64,000 bases of DNA from Mycoplasmopsis citelli (GTDB lineage: Bacteria; Bacillota_I; Bacilli_A; Mycoplasmatales; Metamycoplasmataceae). The stretch lies in NCBI RefSeq assembly GCF_900660645.1, contig NZ_LR215036.1, forward strand, positions 806,001-870,000, written 5' to 3'. Below the pieces are notes generated by a model that ran no database searches, was not told the origin of the DNA, and worked only from the letters and a program-made list of their open reading frames with translations. A program made the position numbers and the translations under genes. Shown here in pieces: positions 9,498 to 22,354 of the stretch. Each line of letters opens with the position of its first letter. Position 1 is the first letter of the stretch.

Positions 9498-11495
9498 ATG
9501 AGTCTTTTTAAATTACATTCAAATTATCAACCAAGTGGAGATCAACCAAAAGCAATTGCAGAAATAACTCAAGGAATAAAAAATGGAGTTAAGGAGCAAG
9601 TTCTTTTAGGAGTAACTGGATCAGGAAAAACTTTTACAATTGCTAATGTAATTAAAGATTTTGATAAACCAGTAATTATTTTAACTCATACTAAAACACT
9701 AGCTTCGCAACTTTACAGTGAATTAAAAGCTTTTTTTCCTGAAAATGCTGTTGAATATTTTATTTCTTATTTTGATTATTATCGACCAGAAGCTTATTTA
9801 GCACAAACTGATACATACATTGAAAAAGACTCCCAAACTAATGAGCAAATTGAAATTTTACGTCTTAGCACTATTAATTCACTTTTAACTCGTCGAGATA
9901 CAATTGTAGTAGCTTCTGTTAGTGCTATTTATGGAGCATTAAATCCCGAAATATATAAAGACTCTTTTTACAGATTTTATGCAGGCTTAAGTATTTCGGT
10001 AAAAGAATTTATTTCCCATTTAGTTCAAATTAAATATGAACGCAATGATATAGATCAAACACCAGGCAAATTTACTGTCAAAGGGGATGTAGTATTTGTG
10101 CGCCCAGCTGATTCAGAGGATAGTTGCGTTCGGATTTCGTTTTTTGGGGATGAAATTGAAGAAATTGCATTAGTAGATCCGCTGACAAAAAATGTTCTTA
10201 AAAAAGTTGCAATTTATACACTTTCTCCTGGGAATGCTTACGCAACTGATAATTCAGTTTATGACCAAATTATCCCTTTAATTGAACAGGAATTATCACA
10301 ACAAATTAATTATTTTACTCAAGAAGGTAAAATTTTAGAAGCTACCCGCTTAAATCAAAGAGTTAAAAATGATATTGATGATATGAAAGAATTTGGGATG
10401 TGTAAGGGAATTGAAAATTATTCGATGTATCTTGACCGAAGAACCTTTGGAGAACGTCCATACACAATTTTAGATTACTTTCCAAAAGATTCATTGATGT
10501 TTATTGATGAATCACATATGTTTGTGCCACAATTGCATGGAATGTATGCCGGAGATCGCTCTCGAAAAGAAAATTTAGTTAATTATGGGTTTAGATTACC
10601 TAGTGCACTTGAAAATCGTCCATTAAGATTTGAAGAATGAGAAAATGTCTTTGATTTTAATAAAGTTTTTATTTCAGCAACTCCAGGGGATTATGAGCTT
10701 GAACGTACTCAAGGAGTGGTTACTCGTTTATATGTGCGTCCAACTGGATTATTAGATCCAGAGATTATTATTAAACCAACCAAAAATCAAATCGAAGATA
10801 TTTATAATACCATTATTAAGCAACGCGAAAGTGGAGATAAAACTATTATTTTAACCACTACTAAGGAACTTTCTGAAGAGTTAGCAGTGTATTTATCCGA
10901 ACGGGGAATTAAAGCTGCATATATTCACAGTGAATATAATACTTTTGAACGAAATGAAATTTTGCGAAAACTGCGTTCAGGAATTTTTGAAACAATTATT
11001 GGAATTAACTTGCTAAGAGAGGGAATTGATCTACCAGAAGTATCTAAAGTGATTGTTTTAGATGCTGATAAAGAAAGTTTTATGCGAAATTATCGTTCAC
11101 TTATTCAAATTACTGGTCGTGCAGCTCGTAATCACAAAGGTCAAGCAATTTTTTATGCAGATAAAATCTCAAAAAGTATGCAAATTTGCATTGATGATAA
11201 TAAAGAAAAACGCCAAATGCAAATTGCTTATAATCAAGCTCACAATATCGTTCCTCAAACAATTATTAAACCAATTCCTGAACCTATTCATGGTCATTCA
11301 ATTATGAATGCTGTTGAAGCATTAATGAAAAAAACCAAAAATAAAAAAGGTTCTGAAAAAATTGCTAAAAAAGATAAAGATGAAATTATCAAAGAACTTA
11401 AAAAACAAATGAATGAAGCTGCTAAACTTCTTGATTATGAACGAGCAAGGGAACTTAGAGATATTATTTTTGAGCTACAAATTGAAAAGAGCTAA
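9498..11495 (+). CDS. uvrB: Excinuclease ABC subunit B
   Basis: 665 aa, full length. Walker A GVTGSGKT is at residues 38-45. The beta-hairpin region YFDYYRPEAY follows, then the DEAD-like FIDESHMF and helicase motif QITGRAARN. A C-terminal UVR domain (KKQMNEAAKLLDYERARELRD) contacts UvrC. UvrB takes damaged DNA from UvrA and recruits UvrC for incision in nucleotide excision repair. uvrA follows after one small gene, so both damage-recognition subunits are together; uvrC is not in the window. Confidence 0.97.
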
Positions 11496-11519
11496 AAAAA
11501 CCATATTTTTAGCTCTTTT
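11485..11519 (+). terminator. Terminator of uvrB
   Basis: The 14-bp stem AAAAGAGCTAAAAA / TTTTTAGCTCTTTT overlaps the uvrB stop codon and is followed by T residues. Confidence 0.75.
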
Positions 11520-11563
11520 TTGCACTTTTTGCTATTTAATGTTATAAAATTATTAATGAAAAT

Positions 11564-12067
11564 ATGACATATACATACAGAGAAATTCAAAATAATAGCG
11601 ATTTAATATTAATTCAAACTATTGATGTTGTTTCGTTATATAACGCCTTTAGAAAGATTTTATTAAAGTTAGAGTTAGATGATAAAAAGTTATACTATTA
11701 TCTAACTTTTTCCCTTTTTAAACGTAATGATACTTTTGTTGAAAACACCAAACCTTTTGCGGTTGCATTAGGTTATTTGCTTATCGGATATACCACACAT
11801 AAAAATGATAAATTTGCTAAAATTAAAAGTACTTTAAAAAAGCAAAATATCAACAATTTTGAGAATGCTTTGAAAAATGAGCAAATTAGTGAATCGCTAT
11901 ACCAATTAGCAAAAGAAAAATTTGGGTTTATTAATTTAGACGGATCAGCTAAAGATTTAGTTTCGCTTGTTAATGATTATGGATTATTTTCAACACAACA
12001 AATCTTAGAAATTGAAAAAATGACTCTAATTTTACACCCTGTTAATGGTTGTGATTTACCTAGTTAG
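11564..12067 (+). CDS. Hypothetical protein upstream of uvrA
   Basis: 167 aa, not recognised. It is soluble, mixed alpha/beta in appearance and contains no tryptophan. There is no signal peptide or membrane segment. The ATG follows a TATAAA-type -10 (11543-11548) by about 15 nt. Its stop is 8 bp before uvrA and overlaps the uvrA ribosome site (AGGTGG), so the two are almost certainly cotranscribed and translationally coupled. A role connected with repair is possible only from context. Confidence 0.6.
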   Translation: MTYTYREIQNNSDLILIQTIDVVSLYNAFRKILLKLELDDKKLYYYLTFSLFKRNDTFVENTKPFAVALGYLLIGYTTHKNDKFAKIKSTLKKQNINNFENALKNEQISESLYQLAKEKFGFINLDGSAKDLVSLVNDYGLFSTQQILEIEKMTLILHPVNGCDLPS

Positions 12068-12075
12068 GTGGAAAA

Positions 12076-14928
12076 ATGTCAAAAAAAGATCAAATTATCA
12101 TTAAAGGAGCACGAGAAAATAATCTGCAAAATGTTTCTTTAACTTTGCCAAAAAACAAGTTAATTGTTTTTACCGGACTTAGTGGCTCAGGAAAAAGTTC
12201 GCTAGCTTTTAACACAATTTACGAAGAAGGACGTCGTAGATATGTTGATAGTTTAAGTAGTTATGCCAGAATGTTTTTAGGCGGGACCAAAAAACCTGAT
12301 GTTGAATCAATTGAAGGATTGAGTCCTTCAATTTCCATTGAACAAAAAACTACTGTTAATAATCCGCGATCAACAGTTGGGACTGTAACTGAAATTTATG
12401 ATTATTTTAGACTTTTATTTGCACGGATCGGAAGAGCTTATTGTCCCAACCATAACATTGAAATTACCTCACAAACTCTCAAAGACATCATCACTTCAAT
12501 TTTTAATCAAAAACTTAACTCACGCTTAATTATTTACTCGCCACTAGTAGAAGGAGAAAAAGGAACTCATCAGAATTTACTAGAAAAACTTAAAAAAGAA
12601 GGCTTTTTAAGAGCTAAAATTGATAATCAAATTTATTTACTTGAAGATACAATCACTTTAGATAAAAATATTCGTCATGTGATTGATTTAGTTATTGATC
12701 GAGTTTCATTAACTGAAGAAAACAAAAATCGAATTGCAGAAGCAGTTGATATTGCCTGTGAACGTTCAGGCGGAATTGTTAAAGTCGAAAATATTGATAA
12801 TGGACAGGTTCTGATCTTTTCGAAAAATCATGCTTGTATTTACAAGGATTTTAGTATTTCAAAAATCGAAACAAAACTTTTTTCATTTAACTCACCTTAT
12901 GGAATGTGCCAAAGCTGTAAGGGAATTGGTGTTGAATTTAAAGCTGATTGAAATGCTTTAGTTCCTGAACCATGAAGAAGCATTTCTTTAGGGGGAATTA
13001 AGTATTTTGAAAATACTGTTAATACACTTAATTTAGAGTGACAAGAATTTGAAGTTTTATTAAACCATTATGGAATTGATAAAGACACTCCAATTGACGA
13101 AATCCCTGAAAAATTGCTTAAATATGTTAAAAATGGATCTGATGAAATTATTGAATTTGATTTAGTTTCAAGCAGCGGGAATCGTCGCAGATACAAAAAA
13201 GAAATTCCTGGTATTTTAGATAAAGTCGAAAATATGTATTATAACACCACTAGTGATGCAATTAGAGACTGATTAAAAAAATATATGGGTTCATTTGTGT
13301 GTCATGTATGTAAAGGAGCAAGATTAAATTCTGATGCTTTATCAGTTAAATTGGGAAATAAAAATATTTACCAATTTACACAAATGTCAATTGAAGAATC
13401 GCTTGATTTTATTGAGCAATTACAAAAAACTTTTAGCGAAAATGAAACTCAAATTTCTAAAATTATTATCAAAGAAATTACTGATCGGCTAACTTTTTTA
13501 AAAAACGTTGGACTAGAGTATTTAACTTTAAATCGGAATGCTGAAACACTTTCAGGGGGAGAATCGCAACGAATTAGGCTTGCTACTCAAATTGGTTCTA
13601 ATTTAACTGGAGTACTGTATGTTTTAGATGAACCTTCAATTGGATTACATCAAAAAGATAATTTAAAATTAATTGAAACCTTGCGAAAAATGGTAGATTT
13701 AGGAAACACTTTAATTGTAGTGGAACACGATGAAGAAACCATTTTAGAATCAGATCATATCGTTGATATTGGACCTGAAGCGGGTCATAAGGGTGGTCAA
13801 ATAGTAGCTTCTGGAGATTTAGAAACCATTATTAAAAACAAACAATCAATAACTGGAAAATATCTTTCTGGAGAGTGAAAAATCGAAATTCCTAAATATC
13901 GCCGAAGCGGAAATGGTAAAATCATTACAATTAACGGAGCAAAGGAAAATAATTTAAAAGATATTTCAGTGTCAATACCACTTGGAAAATTAGTAGCAGT
14001 TACTGGAGTTAGTGGCTCTGGAAAAAGCACACTTGTAAATGAGATTTTAGTGCATGGAATTCAATATTCGTTGGGATTAGCACAAGGTCATGCTCACAAA
14101 AAAGCTAATTTTACTTCAATTAAAGGACTTGAAAATATTGATAAAATTGTTCCTGTTTCACAAAGCCCAATCGGAAGAACTCCTCGTTCAAATCCATCTA
14201 CATACACGGGAGTTTTCGATGATATTAGAGAAATTTACGCTAATGTTGAAGAATCGAGAATTCGTGGATACGCTAAAGGAAGATTTAGTTTTAATGTTTC
14301 TGGGGGAAGATGTGATAAATGTTCTGGAGATGGATTTATTAAAATTGAAATGCACTTTCTTCCAGATGTTTATGTTGCTTGTGATGATTGTGATGGAAAA
14401 CGTTACAATCGAGAAACTTTAGAAATTAAATACCGCAATAAAACTATTGCTGATGTGCTTGATATGTCTGTTGATAAAGCACTTGAGTTTTTTGAATCAA
14501 AAAACAAAATTGTCGAAAAGCTACAAATTTTGCAAGATGTGGGTTTAGGATATATTAAATTAGGACAAATGTCTACGACTCTTTCTGGTGGTGAAGCTCA
14601 GCGAGTAAAGTTAGCAACTTACTTACAGAAAAAACCCACCGGAAAAACTTTATATGTTCTGGATGAACCAACTACTGGACTTCATACTCATGATGTGAAA
14701 AAACTTATTAACATTTTAAATCGTATCGTTGATAATGGTGATTCGGTATTAGTAATTGAGCACAATTTAGATGTTATTAAAAGTGCTGATTATATTATTG
14801 ATTTAGGTCCTGATGGAGGAGTTAAAGGAGGAAAAGTTATTGCAACTGGAACCCCTGAACAGCTTTGTGCTTCTCCAATTTCTTACACTGCACAATTTCT
14901 GCGTAAAATTATCAAAACTGCACAATAA
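12076..14928 (+). CDS. uvrA: Excinuclease ABC subunit A
   Basis: 950 aa, full length. There are two ABC modules: Walker [10 protein letters not shown] at about 34-42 and GVSGSGKST at about 644-652, two LSGGE(S/A)QR signature motifs, and two Walker B segments ([20 protein letters not shown]). Zinc-finger cysteine pairs are present as CQSC...CHVC and CDKC...CDDC. UvrA dimers scan DNA for lesions and load UvrB. Many Trp codons are TGA. It is preceded by the 167-aa gene and followed by a new promoter for hprK. Confidence 0.97.
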
Positions 14929-14932
14929 AAGG

Positions 14933-14938
14933 TATAAT
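14933..14938 (+). promoter_or_regulatory. -10 box for hprK-lgt-trxB
   Basis: TATAAT lies 28 nt before the hprK ATG and just after the uvrA stop; a ribosome site (AAGGAT) lies between. The -35 is weak. Confidence 0.5.
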
Positions 14939-14966
14939 ACATTCAAATAAATAAGGATTTTTAAAA

Positions 14967-15902
14967 ATGCCAAAAAAAATGTATGCCAATGATATTATTA
15001 CTTTTTTTGAGCTTAATGTCATTAATAAAGAAGTGCAATTGAATAATTTAGAAATTCTTTCTCCAGCAATCAAACGTGCAGGACTTGAACTTGCTGAAGA
15101 AATTGGAAGCGTTCGCTTGCAATTTAATATTATTGCTTGAGGAACAAGCGAAAGTAAATGATTTGAATTAGTTGGTCTTGAACGAACCAAAAGAGCTTTA
15201 AATCATGTTTTTTCATTTCAACCTCCTTTAGTGATCTTATCTAAAGGAGTTTCGCAAGAAAACGTTAATTTAATTAAAGAAATTGGTTCAAAATATAAAA
15301 TTCCAATAGTCCACAGTGATTATTTATCCAGTTCATATTTAACCACTAGCATTGGAACTTATTTAAACAATCATTTTGCTAAAATTGTTCAAGTGCATGG
15401 ATGCTTGATGATGATTGGTGGAACAGGTGTTTTAATTGTAGGACCAAGTGGAAGTGGGAAAAGTGAAGCAGCCCTTGAATTAATCCAAAAAGGCCACATT
15501 TTTATTTCTGATGATGCTGTTTTAATTAAAGATTTAGGAAATCGTTTTGTTGGTACTTCTCCTCATATCACTAAGGATTTTTTAGAAATTCGTGGAGTGG
15601 GACTAATTGACATTAAATACACTTATGGAGTTAAATCGGTTGCTTCTTCAACACCTATTCATTTAGTTGTTGAGCTCGTTAAAAAAGAAGAACAAAATAA
15701 ACTTGATCGCTTAGGATTAGATTTTTTAAAATATCCAATTATGGGGCGTTCAATTAAAAAAATCCAAATTCCCACAAAAGAAGGGGGAAGTGTGTCTTCT
15801 TTAATTGAAGCTGCTGTAAGTGCTTATTTAGCTAGACACGATGGATTAAATGCTATTGAAAAAATTGAAAAAAGGAGACTTGAAGATGAATGATTCAATT
15901 AA
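14967..15902 (+). CDS. hprK: HPr kinase/phosphorylase
   Basis: 311 aa. An N-terminal regulatory domain is followed by Walker A GPSGSGKSE at about residue 159. The HprK signature FLEIRGVGLIDIKYTYG comes next, then the C-terminal KYPIMGRSIKKIQIPTKEGGS. The enzyme phosphorylates or dephosphorylates Ser46 of HPr according to ATP, Pi and glycolytic state, controlling carbon uptake. The last codons include a TGA (Trp), so the true stop is TAA at 15900 and the gene overlaps lgt by 17 bp. The hprK-lgt-trxB order is a conserved Firmicute/mollicute cluster. Confidence 0.95.
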
Positions 15903-16866
15903 TACACCACTTGTACCATTCAAAGAAGGTGATCCACAAATTTTATTTAATCTTGGTTCTTTTCCAATACGTGCGTATTCAATTTTACTAATGATTGGTA
16001 TTATTGCTTCAATTTTAACGGTATTGTACTTTTGATTGCGCGAAGGTTATAAAATTGATATTTTACTAACCTTTATTATCATTATTGTTCCACTTTCAAT
16101 TTTTGGTGCTCGTTTAGGATATGTTTTCGAAGCACTTATTTATGATAGTGAACCATTTAAAAACTCCCATTGATATGCTGCTTGGGATGGAGGATTATCC
16201 ATCCAAGGAGGAGTTATCTTAGGAGCTGCAAGCGGTTTAATTTATGGATGGTTTAAACGTGATGTTGTTGATTTTCGTAAAATTTTAAGTATCATTATTC
16301 CAACCATTTTAATTGGACAATTTGTTGGAAGATGAGGAAATTTCACCAACCATGAGGTGTATGGAAAAATTGATTGAGATGGTTCAGCAGTTAAAGCTTG
16401 AGGAAGTGTTATTTCAAGTAATATGTTTATTAAAGATCGATACTCAGATGCACTTGGATTAAATGGAGCTTATCGTTATCCATTATTCTTATATGAAGGA
16501 CTTGCGAACTTATTTGCTTATTTAGTCATTGTTTGAATATTCAACTTCTTTGGATTATTTAAACCAGGAACTCACGCGGGAATGTATTTCCTTTGATATG
16601 GACTTGTGCGTTATAGCATGGAACCACTTCGGCAAGAAGCTTTTGCTCTTTATTCAAATGTTGCACTTATTTTCATTGTTTTTGGTGCATTTTGAATTAT
16701 TTACTTTCAATTTATTTCTAAGGTTGAATATGTTGTGACCAAAGTTAAATATAGATATGTATACACTTACAAAGATGAGTTAAAGTATCAACTTTATGTT
16801 GCAAAAACATCTCCAAAAGCTGTATATTCATTTATTAAAGAAAGATTAGTTGCTAACAAAATTTAA
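15886..16866 (+). CDS. lgt: Prolipoprotein diacylglyceryl transferase
   Basis: 326 aa integral membrane enzyme. The family signature GRWGNFTNHEVYG and WDGGLSIQGGV are present among about seven membrane segments. It transfers diacylglycerol from phosphatidylglycerol to the lipobox Cys of prelipoproteins, and so serves the several lipoproteins encoded in this window. ATG 15886 lies inside the end of hprK, behind AAAGGAG. Trp is mostly TGA. The C-terminus is a basic cytoplasmic tail longer than in Bacillus. Confidence 0.96.
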
Positions 16867-16876
16867 GGACATTATT

Positions 16877-17809
16877 ATGACAACAGATATTAAATACGAT
16901 TTAATTATTATCGGAAGTGGACCTGCAGGACTTAATGCAGCTTTATATGCTTCAAGAGCAAATTTAAAAGTAGCTTTTATTGAAAAAAGCGCTCCTGGTG
17001 GAAAACTTTCAGCAACCAGTAAAATCGAAAATTGAATTGGAACTGAATTAACTGAAGGATGAAAACTTGCAACTTCGTTTTTTGAACATGCAAAGCAATA
17101 TGGAGCTGAGTATATCTACGGAGATGTTAAACAAATTATCTCGCATGGTGATTTAGACAAAGAAGTACTTACTGTCAAAGGAAAAAGCTACCGTTCAAAA
17201 ACTGTATTAATTGCTTCAGGAATGAAAAATCGTGTTCCTACTTTTATTGAAAATTGTGAGAAATTAATTGATCGTGGAGTTAGTTTTTGTGCGATTTGCG
17301 ATGGACCACTTTATAAAGGTCTTCCTTCAATTGTTTTAGGTGGAGGAAACTCAGCAGTTGAAGAATCGACATACCTTTCAAAAATTGCTTCGCAAGTTTA
17401 TTTGGTGGTTAAAGATGATTACTTTAACGCAGAAAAAAAACTTGTTGATGAAATGTTAAAATTACCAAATCTTAAAGTATTTTACAAATCACAAATTCTT
17501 TCACTTAAAGGAGAAAATAAACTTGAAGCTGCAGTTGTTAAAACTGAAGATGGTTCAGTTGTTGAATTGCAAGTAAGTTCATTTTTCCCTTATATTGGTC
17601 TTTTACCAGTTGCTGATTTTGCTAAGGACTTAGATATTTTTGATGAACGAGGATTTATTAAAACTGACGAAGAAATGCAAACATCAGTTAAAGGAATTTT
17701 TGCAGCTGGAGATATTCGTTCAAAAGAAATTCGTCAAATTGTCACCGCTGCTTCAGATGGAGCAATTGCTGCTAAGAAAATTTCAGATTTAATTAATGCT
17801 AATAGCTAA
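16877..17809 (+). CDS. trxB: Thioredoxin reductase
   Basis: 310 aa. FAD-binding GSGPAGLNAALYASRA is at the N-terminus. The redox pair is in CAICDG. A NADPH-binding GGGNSAVEE segment follows, and the C-terminal FAAGDIRSKEIRQIVTAASDG motif is typical. It reduces thioredoxin with NADPH. The ATG at 16877 was chosen because AAGGAC lies 10 nt upstream and the FAD motif starts 20 residues in. It is the last gene of the hprK-lgt-trxB unit. Confidence 0.96.
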
Positions 17810-17821
17810 TTTTAAATACCC

Positions 17822-17847
17822 AACAAAGACTATTTTTAGTCTTTGTT
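17822..17847 (+). terminator. Terminator of trxB
   Basis: AACAAAGACTA / TAGTCTTTGTT with a 4-nt loop and following T residues lies 12 nt after the stop. Confidence 0.8.
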
Positions 17848-17871
17848 TTTTACTACTAAAAATCCAATAAA

Positions 17872-17888
17872 TGTGGAAACGTTCCACA
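17872..17888. promoter_or_regulatory. Operator-like palindrome TGTGGAAACGTTCCACA
   Basis: Seven-base arms TGTGGAA / TTCCACA surround a 3-bp centre, 60 bp before the GH13 lipoprotein gene. Related elements occur before the solute-binding lipoprotein (19884) and the ABC operon (22489). The central CG resembles a LacI/CcpA-type operator. The regulator is not in the window. Confidence 0.6.
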
Positions 17889-17948
17889 AAATATCTTTTT
17901 TTAAAGTTCAAAAATCTTTTAAAATAGGGTTTTTAGTAAAATTAAAAT

Positions 17949-19778
17949 ATGAAACTGAAAAAATTAAAATGGTTATTTTTAATCACTCCTCTTTTAACAA
18001 TTTCAAGTGCTGCTTGTGTCAATTTTACAGATGATAGCACCAAGAGCAAATGAGGAGAAGAAAAATACGCACGAAATTATGGGCAGCATTTATCTTATAT
18101 CGAAGATGCTAATAATGCAAAATTTATTGCTCCTTTTAAACAAGAAAATAAATCTAATACAGTATATCAATTAACCGTTTATTCATTTGCTGATGGGAAT
18201 GATGATGGAATTGGAGATTTTATTGGCTTAAAAGAAAATTTAAATTATTTTGTTAATTTAGGAATTAATACTTTATATTTATCTCCAATTCATCCAGCAA
18301 GCTCATATCATGGATATGATGTAATTGATTATTTAGATGTAGCCCCTGAACTTGGGGGTAAAGAAGCTTTTGAAGAATTTTTAGTTGAAGCTCATAAAAA
18401 AGGAATAAAAGTTATTTTAGATTCAGTATTTAATCATACCTCTTATGAGCATCCTTGGTTTCAAAAAGCACTCCAAGGAGACCCTAAATATCAAGGATAT
18501 TATTACTTTTTACCAGAAAATGTGGATCAAAATACACCTGGTTTAGGGATAGATAATGATTGAATTCGAGGTATTTTTAAAAATTTAAAAGATAAAAAAG
18601 CAACCAATAAAAAATATGTAGCTGAATTTTGAGCTGGAATGCCAGATTTAAATTTAAATAATCCCGAAGTTAAAAAAGAACTTGATGCAATTCAACAATA
18701 TTGGTCAAAATTAGGAGTAGATGGATTTAGATATGATGCTTTTTATCACTTCTTTGATAGTAAAAATCCATATAAAGATAAAAGTAATGGAAATACCAAA
18801 ATTAATGATATTTTTGCAAGTTTAAGAAAAGCTAGTGAAAAAGCATATGAAGATAAGCAACCACGTTCAAGCACTACCCCAATAATGTTTGGAGAGTGAT
18901 GAAAATCGCCTACAGAATCACTAATTTACACAAATAAAAAATTTAATGGCCTTGATAGCGTAATTGATGGTTCACATTGAAAACACCAGATTGATGTTGG
19001 TATTAAGTTTGATGAAGAAAAATCATTACTTAAAAAAATCCAAGAAAATAATTCAACTTGAATGCCATTTTTGGACAATCACGATGTTGAAAGATGAATC
19101 AATTCAGTTCGTTTAGGTAATATTGCTAATGGTAAAAATATTTATACCGATGAACCATTAAATGAGCTTGATAAATCATTATTAGATTATGGATTAACTA
19201 GTTTATTATCACGCTCAGGAAGTCCAATTTTATATGATGGAATGGAATTAAATATGCATGGTGGTCCAAAAGGCAAAGGTGATAATTTAGTTAGAGAAGC
19301 TTTTCCTTGAAAAAACAAAGACAAACAAGTTGATTTTTACGAACTCCGTTCGGGGGAAAAAGATACTCGAATTTATTTAAATTTATCTAAAAATGAACAA
19401 AAAATTGAGGACGCCATTATGGATCCAAATTCTACATATTCACTAGTTTCAAAGCTAAATAAAATTAGAAATGATTATGATTTTGTCCCTTCGCAAGATC
19501 CAAATACTGTTGCTAATCCTAGTGATGTAATTGAAGATGGAACTTTAAAGGGTCTTAAATTTGTGAGCAATATGTCTTTAAGAACTAATTCTAAAGGAGA
19601 TTATTTGCTTTATGTTTTTGATTGAGGAAAAATAAACTCATCATTTAAACTAAAAGATAACTTTAATATCGAAAAAGTTCTAATTCAAAAAAACGCAAAA
19701 ATTGATGTAACAACTAAAAATGTTGAGCTTAAAGGAATTGGCGGTTTAGCTGTAATTAAAATTAAAAAAGTTAATTAA
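17949..19778 (+). CDS. GH13 (alpha-amylase family) glycosidase lipoprotein
   Basis: 609 aa. A signal peptide with lipobox TISSAAC indicates a surface-anchored enzyme. The GH13 conserved regions are all present: DSVFNHT (region I), GFRYDAF with nucleophile Asp263, FGEW with acid/base Glu316, and FLDNHDVE with Asp379. The TIM barrel begins near residue 75 (YQLTVYSFADGNDDGIGDF), and the calcium/substrate loop DGIGD is like that of oligo-1,6-glucosidases and amylases. It probably cuts alpha-glucans or oligosaccharides outside the cell for the ABC importer downstream. A palindromic operator precedes it and a strong terminator follows. Confidence 0.9.
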
Positions 19779-19781
19779 CTG

Positions 19782-19818
19782 AAAAATAGAATAGTAATTT
19801 TTTCACTATTCTATTTTT
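19782..19818 (+). terminator. Terminator of the GH13 gene
   Basis: The 14-bp stem AAAAATAGAATAGT / ACTATTCTATTTTT lies immediately after the stop codon. Confidence 0.8.
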
Positions 19819-19847
19819 ATTAAATGAAAATTTACTTATTAATAACT

Positions 19848-19925
19848 TGACTAGGCATCATTTTTTAGAAAAATATAGAAAAATGTGGAAAAAATTTCTC
19901 ATTTACTTTTTGATATTTCTATAAT
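19848..19925 (+). promoter_or_regulatory. Regulatory region of solute-binding lipoprotein 1: two inverted repeats and -10
   Basis: TGACTAGGCA (19848-19857) is a near-palindrome. TGTGGAAAAAATTTCTCA (19884-19901) is an operator-like element. The -10 TATAAT is at 19920-19925. The same two elements occur in the same order, 36-38 bp apart, before 22540. A true Shine-Dalgarno (GGAGG) precedes the ATG. Confidence 0.5.
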
Positions 19926-19957
19926 TAAAATATAGAAACAAAATAAATGGAGGACAT

Positions 19958-22348
19958 ATGTTCAAAAAGAAATCATTATTAAAATCAACTTTCTTAATTG
20001 GAACTTTTTCAAGTATTGCATCACTTGTAGCTTGCACAAGTTCTGCAGGTGGGCAAACAACTGACTCTAAAAAAGAAATTATTATAGCAGTAGATGGAAA
20101 ACAAAAAACCTTTTATGATAAAGTTATCGAATTATTTAAAAATACTGATAGCTACAAAGCAGGGTATAGAATTAAAACTATTAGCAAATCAGTTTGGGAT
20201 GCATTTAACACTGAAGTGGGAATTACCGATAATTCAGTTCCGGATATTTTTTATGCTCCTCAAGATCGGGTAACTCAATTAGCATTTAAAAAAGCTGTTA
20301 TTGAACTTGATAAATTTGATCCTAGACTTGTAGATGAAATTTCTGAAATTATGCAAACAAACGCTACAGAAAAACAAAACCTTTTAGAATTTGGTACTGT
20401 TTCAGGAACTGCTACTGAAAATGGCAAAACAAATTTTGTCAAAAAACTTTTTGGAATTAGACACAATGTTGAAGGAATTATTTTAGCTACTACAAAAACT
20501 CATGATGAAGCATTAAAAGAACTAAATAATCCTAATACTGACAGTTTAGAAGAACTTGTTAAAGCCGGTAAAGCAATCATTCGTTTACAAGACTTTTGGT
20601 ATGGGAATGGAATTTTAGGTGGTCTTTTTGCTGAGTTGCAACAAAAAGATCCTGAACTTAAAAATAAAAATATCGATTTAATGGGACAAATTCTTTATCC
20701 AAAAAATGCGGTAGTTCTTTCAGGATTTGAAAATAAGGCAGAAAATGAATATTATAAATACTTTAAACAAGGTGTTGATATTGCTTCTCGTCTTTATTGA
20801 CCAGTTTATCAAGCTGCATATATTCTAACTCCAAGTGAATTTAAAGATACTCCTTGAGCTAAAAATGGTGTTTCACAAGCTGATCTTAAATCAGTATTAA
20901 TTAGTAATGTAGATCAAGTTCAAAACAAGATTTTTGAACTAATGAAACAAGGTAAAATTGATTATGGAATTATTTTTACAGGCGATTTACAAGTAGCCCA
21001 AACTGCTGGAGATGCAAAAGCTTTTTTTAATGTTATTAATACTGTTGATGGACATCAGTATCGCCAAGCACTAGGTGCGTGAAGTTATTTAATTAATCTT
21101 AGAAATGTCGGTGCTTCTCAAGAGAAAAAGAAAGCCATTTCTCAAGTCTTAAAACTTATTTTTTCTCCAGAAGCTAATTATGAATATTTTAAAGAAGATT
21201 CTAAAGTAGAATTTACTGTCGCTTCTCAAAATAAAATTAAAGAAAAACTTATCGAAGAAGCTGCTGAAACTTCTAAGCATTACAAAGAATTTTATGAAGG
21301 TTTAGGATATAAATCACACGAAGAATTACTTAAAGTCATTCAACCAATTGTTGATTTAGATAATAACAAAAACAAAACACCATTTTATCAATATGAAACT
21401 GGTACCAATAAAGAAAAACCTCTTGATGACAAAAACATTATTAAGTCTGATGATTGAACTCAAAATAGCACTCTTAATAATCTGCCTGAAGTTGCAAGTA
21501 AAGACATACAAAACTTTAATAAAACCCTCAAAGATGAAACTGGGCTTAGAAATGCTTTAGCTGCAATGTTTGGTAAATCATTAACTGATTTTCAATTTAA
21601 AAAACAAGATTGACTAATTAAAGATGGAATTGTTAAATCTGAAGTTTATGATAAATATAAAGAATTACAAGACAAAGAAGGTTGACATATTCGAAAAATC
21701 GAAAAAGAAATTTTTGGAGCTAATGGAGATAGTAGCGATGAGACCAAAAAACTTGTTAATAAAATTTCTGAATCACTAAAAAACAATACTCTTGAAACTT
21801 TACAAAAAGAAGTGCAAGATAAAGCAATTAAATTTATAAAAGAAGTAGCATCAAGTCCTGCAAGCGAAGAAGTAATTAAAAATGCTGCAAGCTTATATTT
21901 TAATAACTATGTAAATCAAGCCTTATGAGAAATATTTATCAAAGATCAAGTTAAAGAAAAAGAAAAAAATCTTCCAAAAGGGGCAAAATTTGAGCAAATT
22001 AAAAATGAAGTTAATCAATTTTTAAAAACTTTAAGTTTTGATAAACTTCTTGAAGTCCTTGAAGCAAAAAAACCTATTAAAGATGGAGGGCAAGGACAAA
22101 TTATTTTCCAAGCAAATCGTATTGATCACTCAAATCCAATTTTAATTAATCATATTTGAGAAAATTGAAATCAACAAACTTTTGGAAATGTGACATTTTT
22201 ACAAAGTATTGCTCAAGAAAGTGGTACAAAAGATCTTAACTGATTCAAAAACAAAATTATGGAGCAAGTTTCAAACAGATGAAAAGAATCAACTAAGGGA
22301 ATTAATAGTCAAAGCGGAAGTTCAACAACCATTAATTTTGATAAATAG
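19958..22348 (+). CDS. Solute-binding lipoprotein of a sugar ABC importer, paralogue 1
   Basis: 796 aa. The lipobox is SLVAC. The first ~430 residues resemble a family 1 extracellular solute-binding protein (EIIIAVDGKQKTFYDKVIELF, VPDIFYAPQDRV, then a DALKELN...GKAIIRLQDF region). The remaining ~360 residues are an additional mostly helical region, so it is about twice the size of MalE. It is closely related along its length to the protein at 23017. It is monocistronic with its own operator and terminator, so it may provide an alternative binding specificity for the single permease complex encoded downstream. The ligand is not determined. Confidence 0.8.
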
Positions 22349-22354
22349 AAAGCC

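Noticed and set aside
13797-14030. Minus-strand ORF within uvrA
   Set aside because: It lies wholly antisense to the conserved second ABC module and has no supporting start signals.
17872-17888. Palindrome before the GH13 gene as the trxB terminator
   Set aside because: A better hairpin with T tract lies at 17822-17847. The palindrome has no T tract and recurs before other sugar genes.
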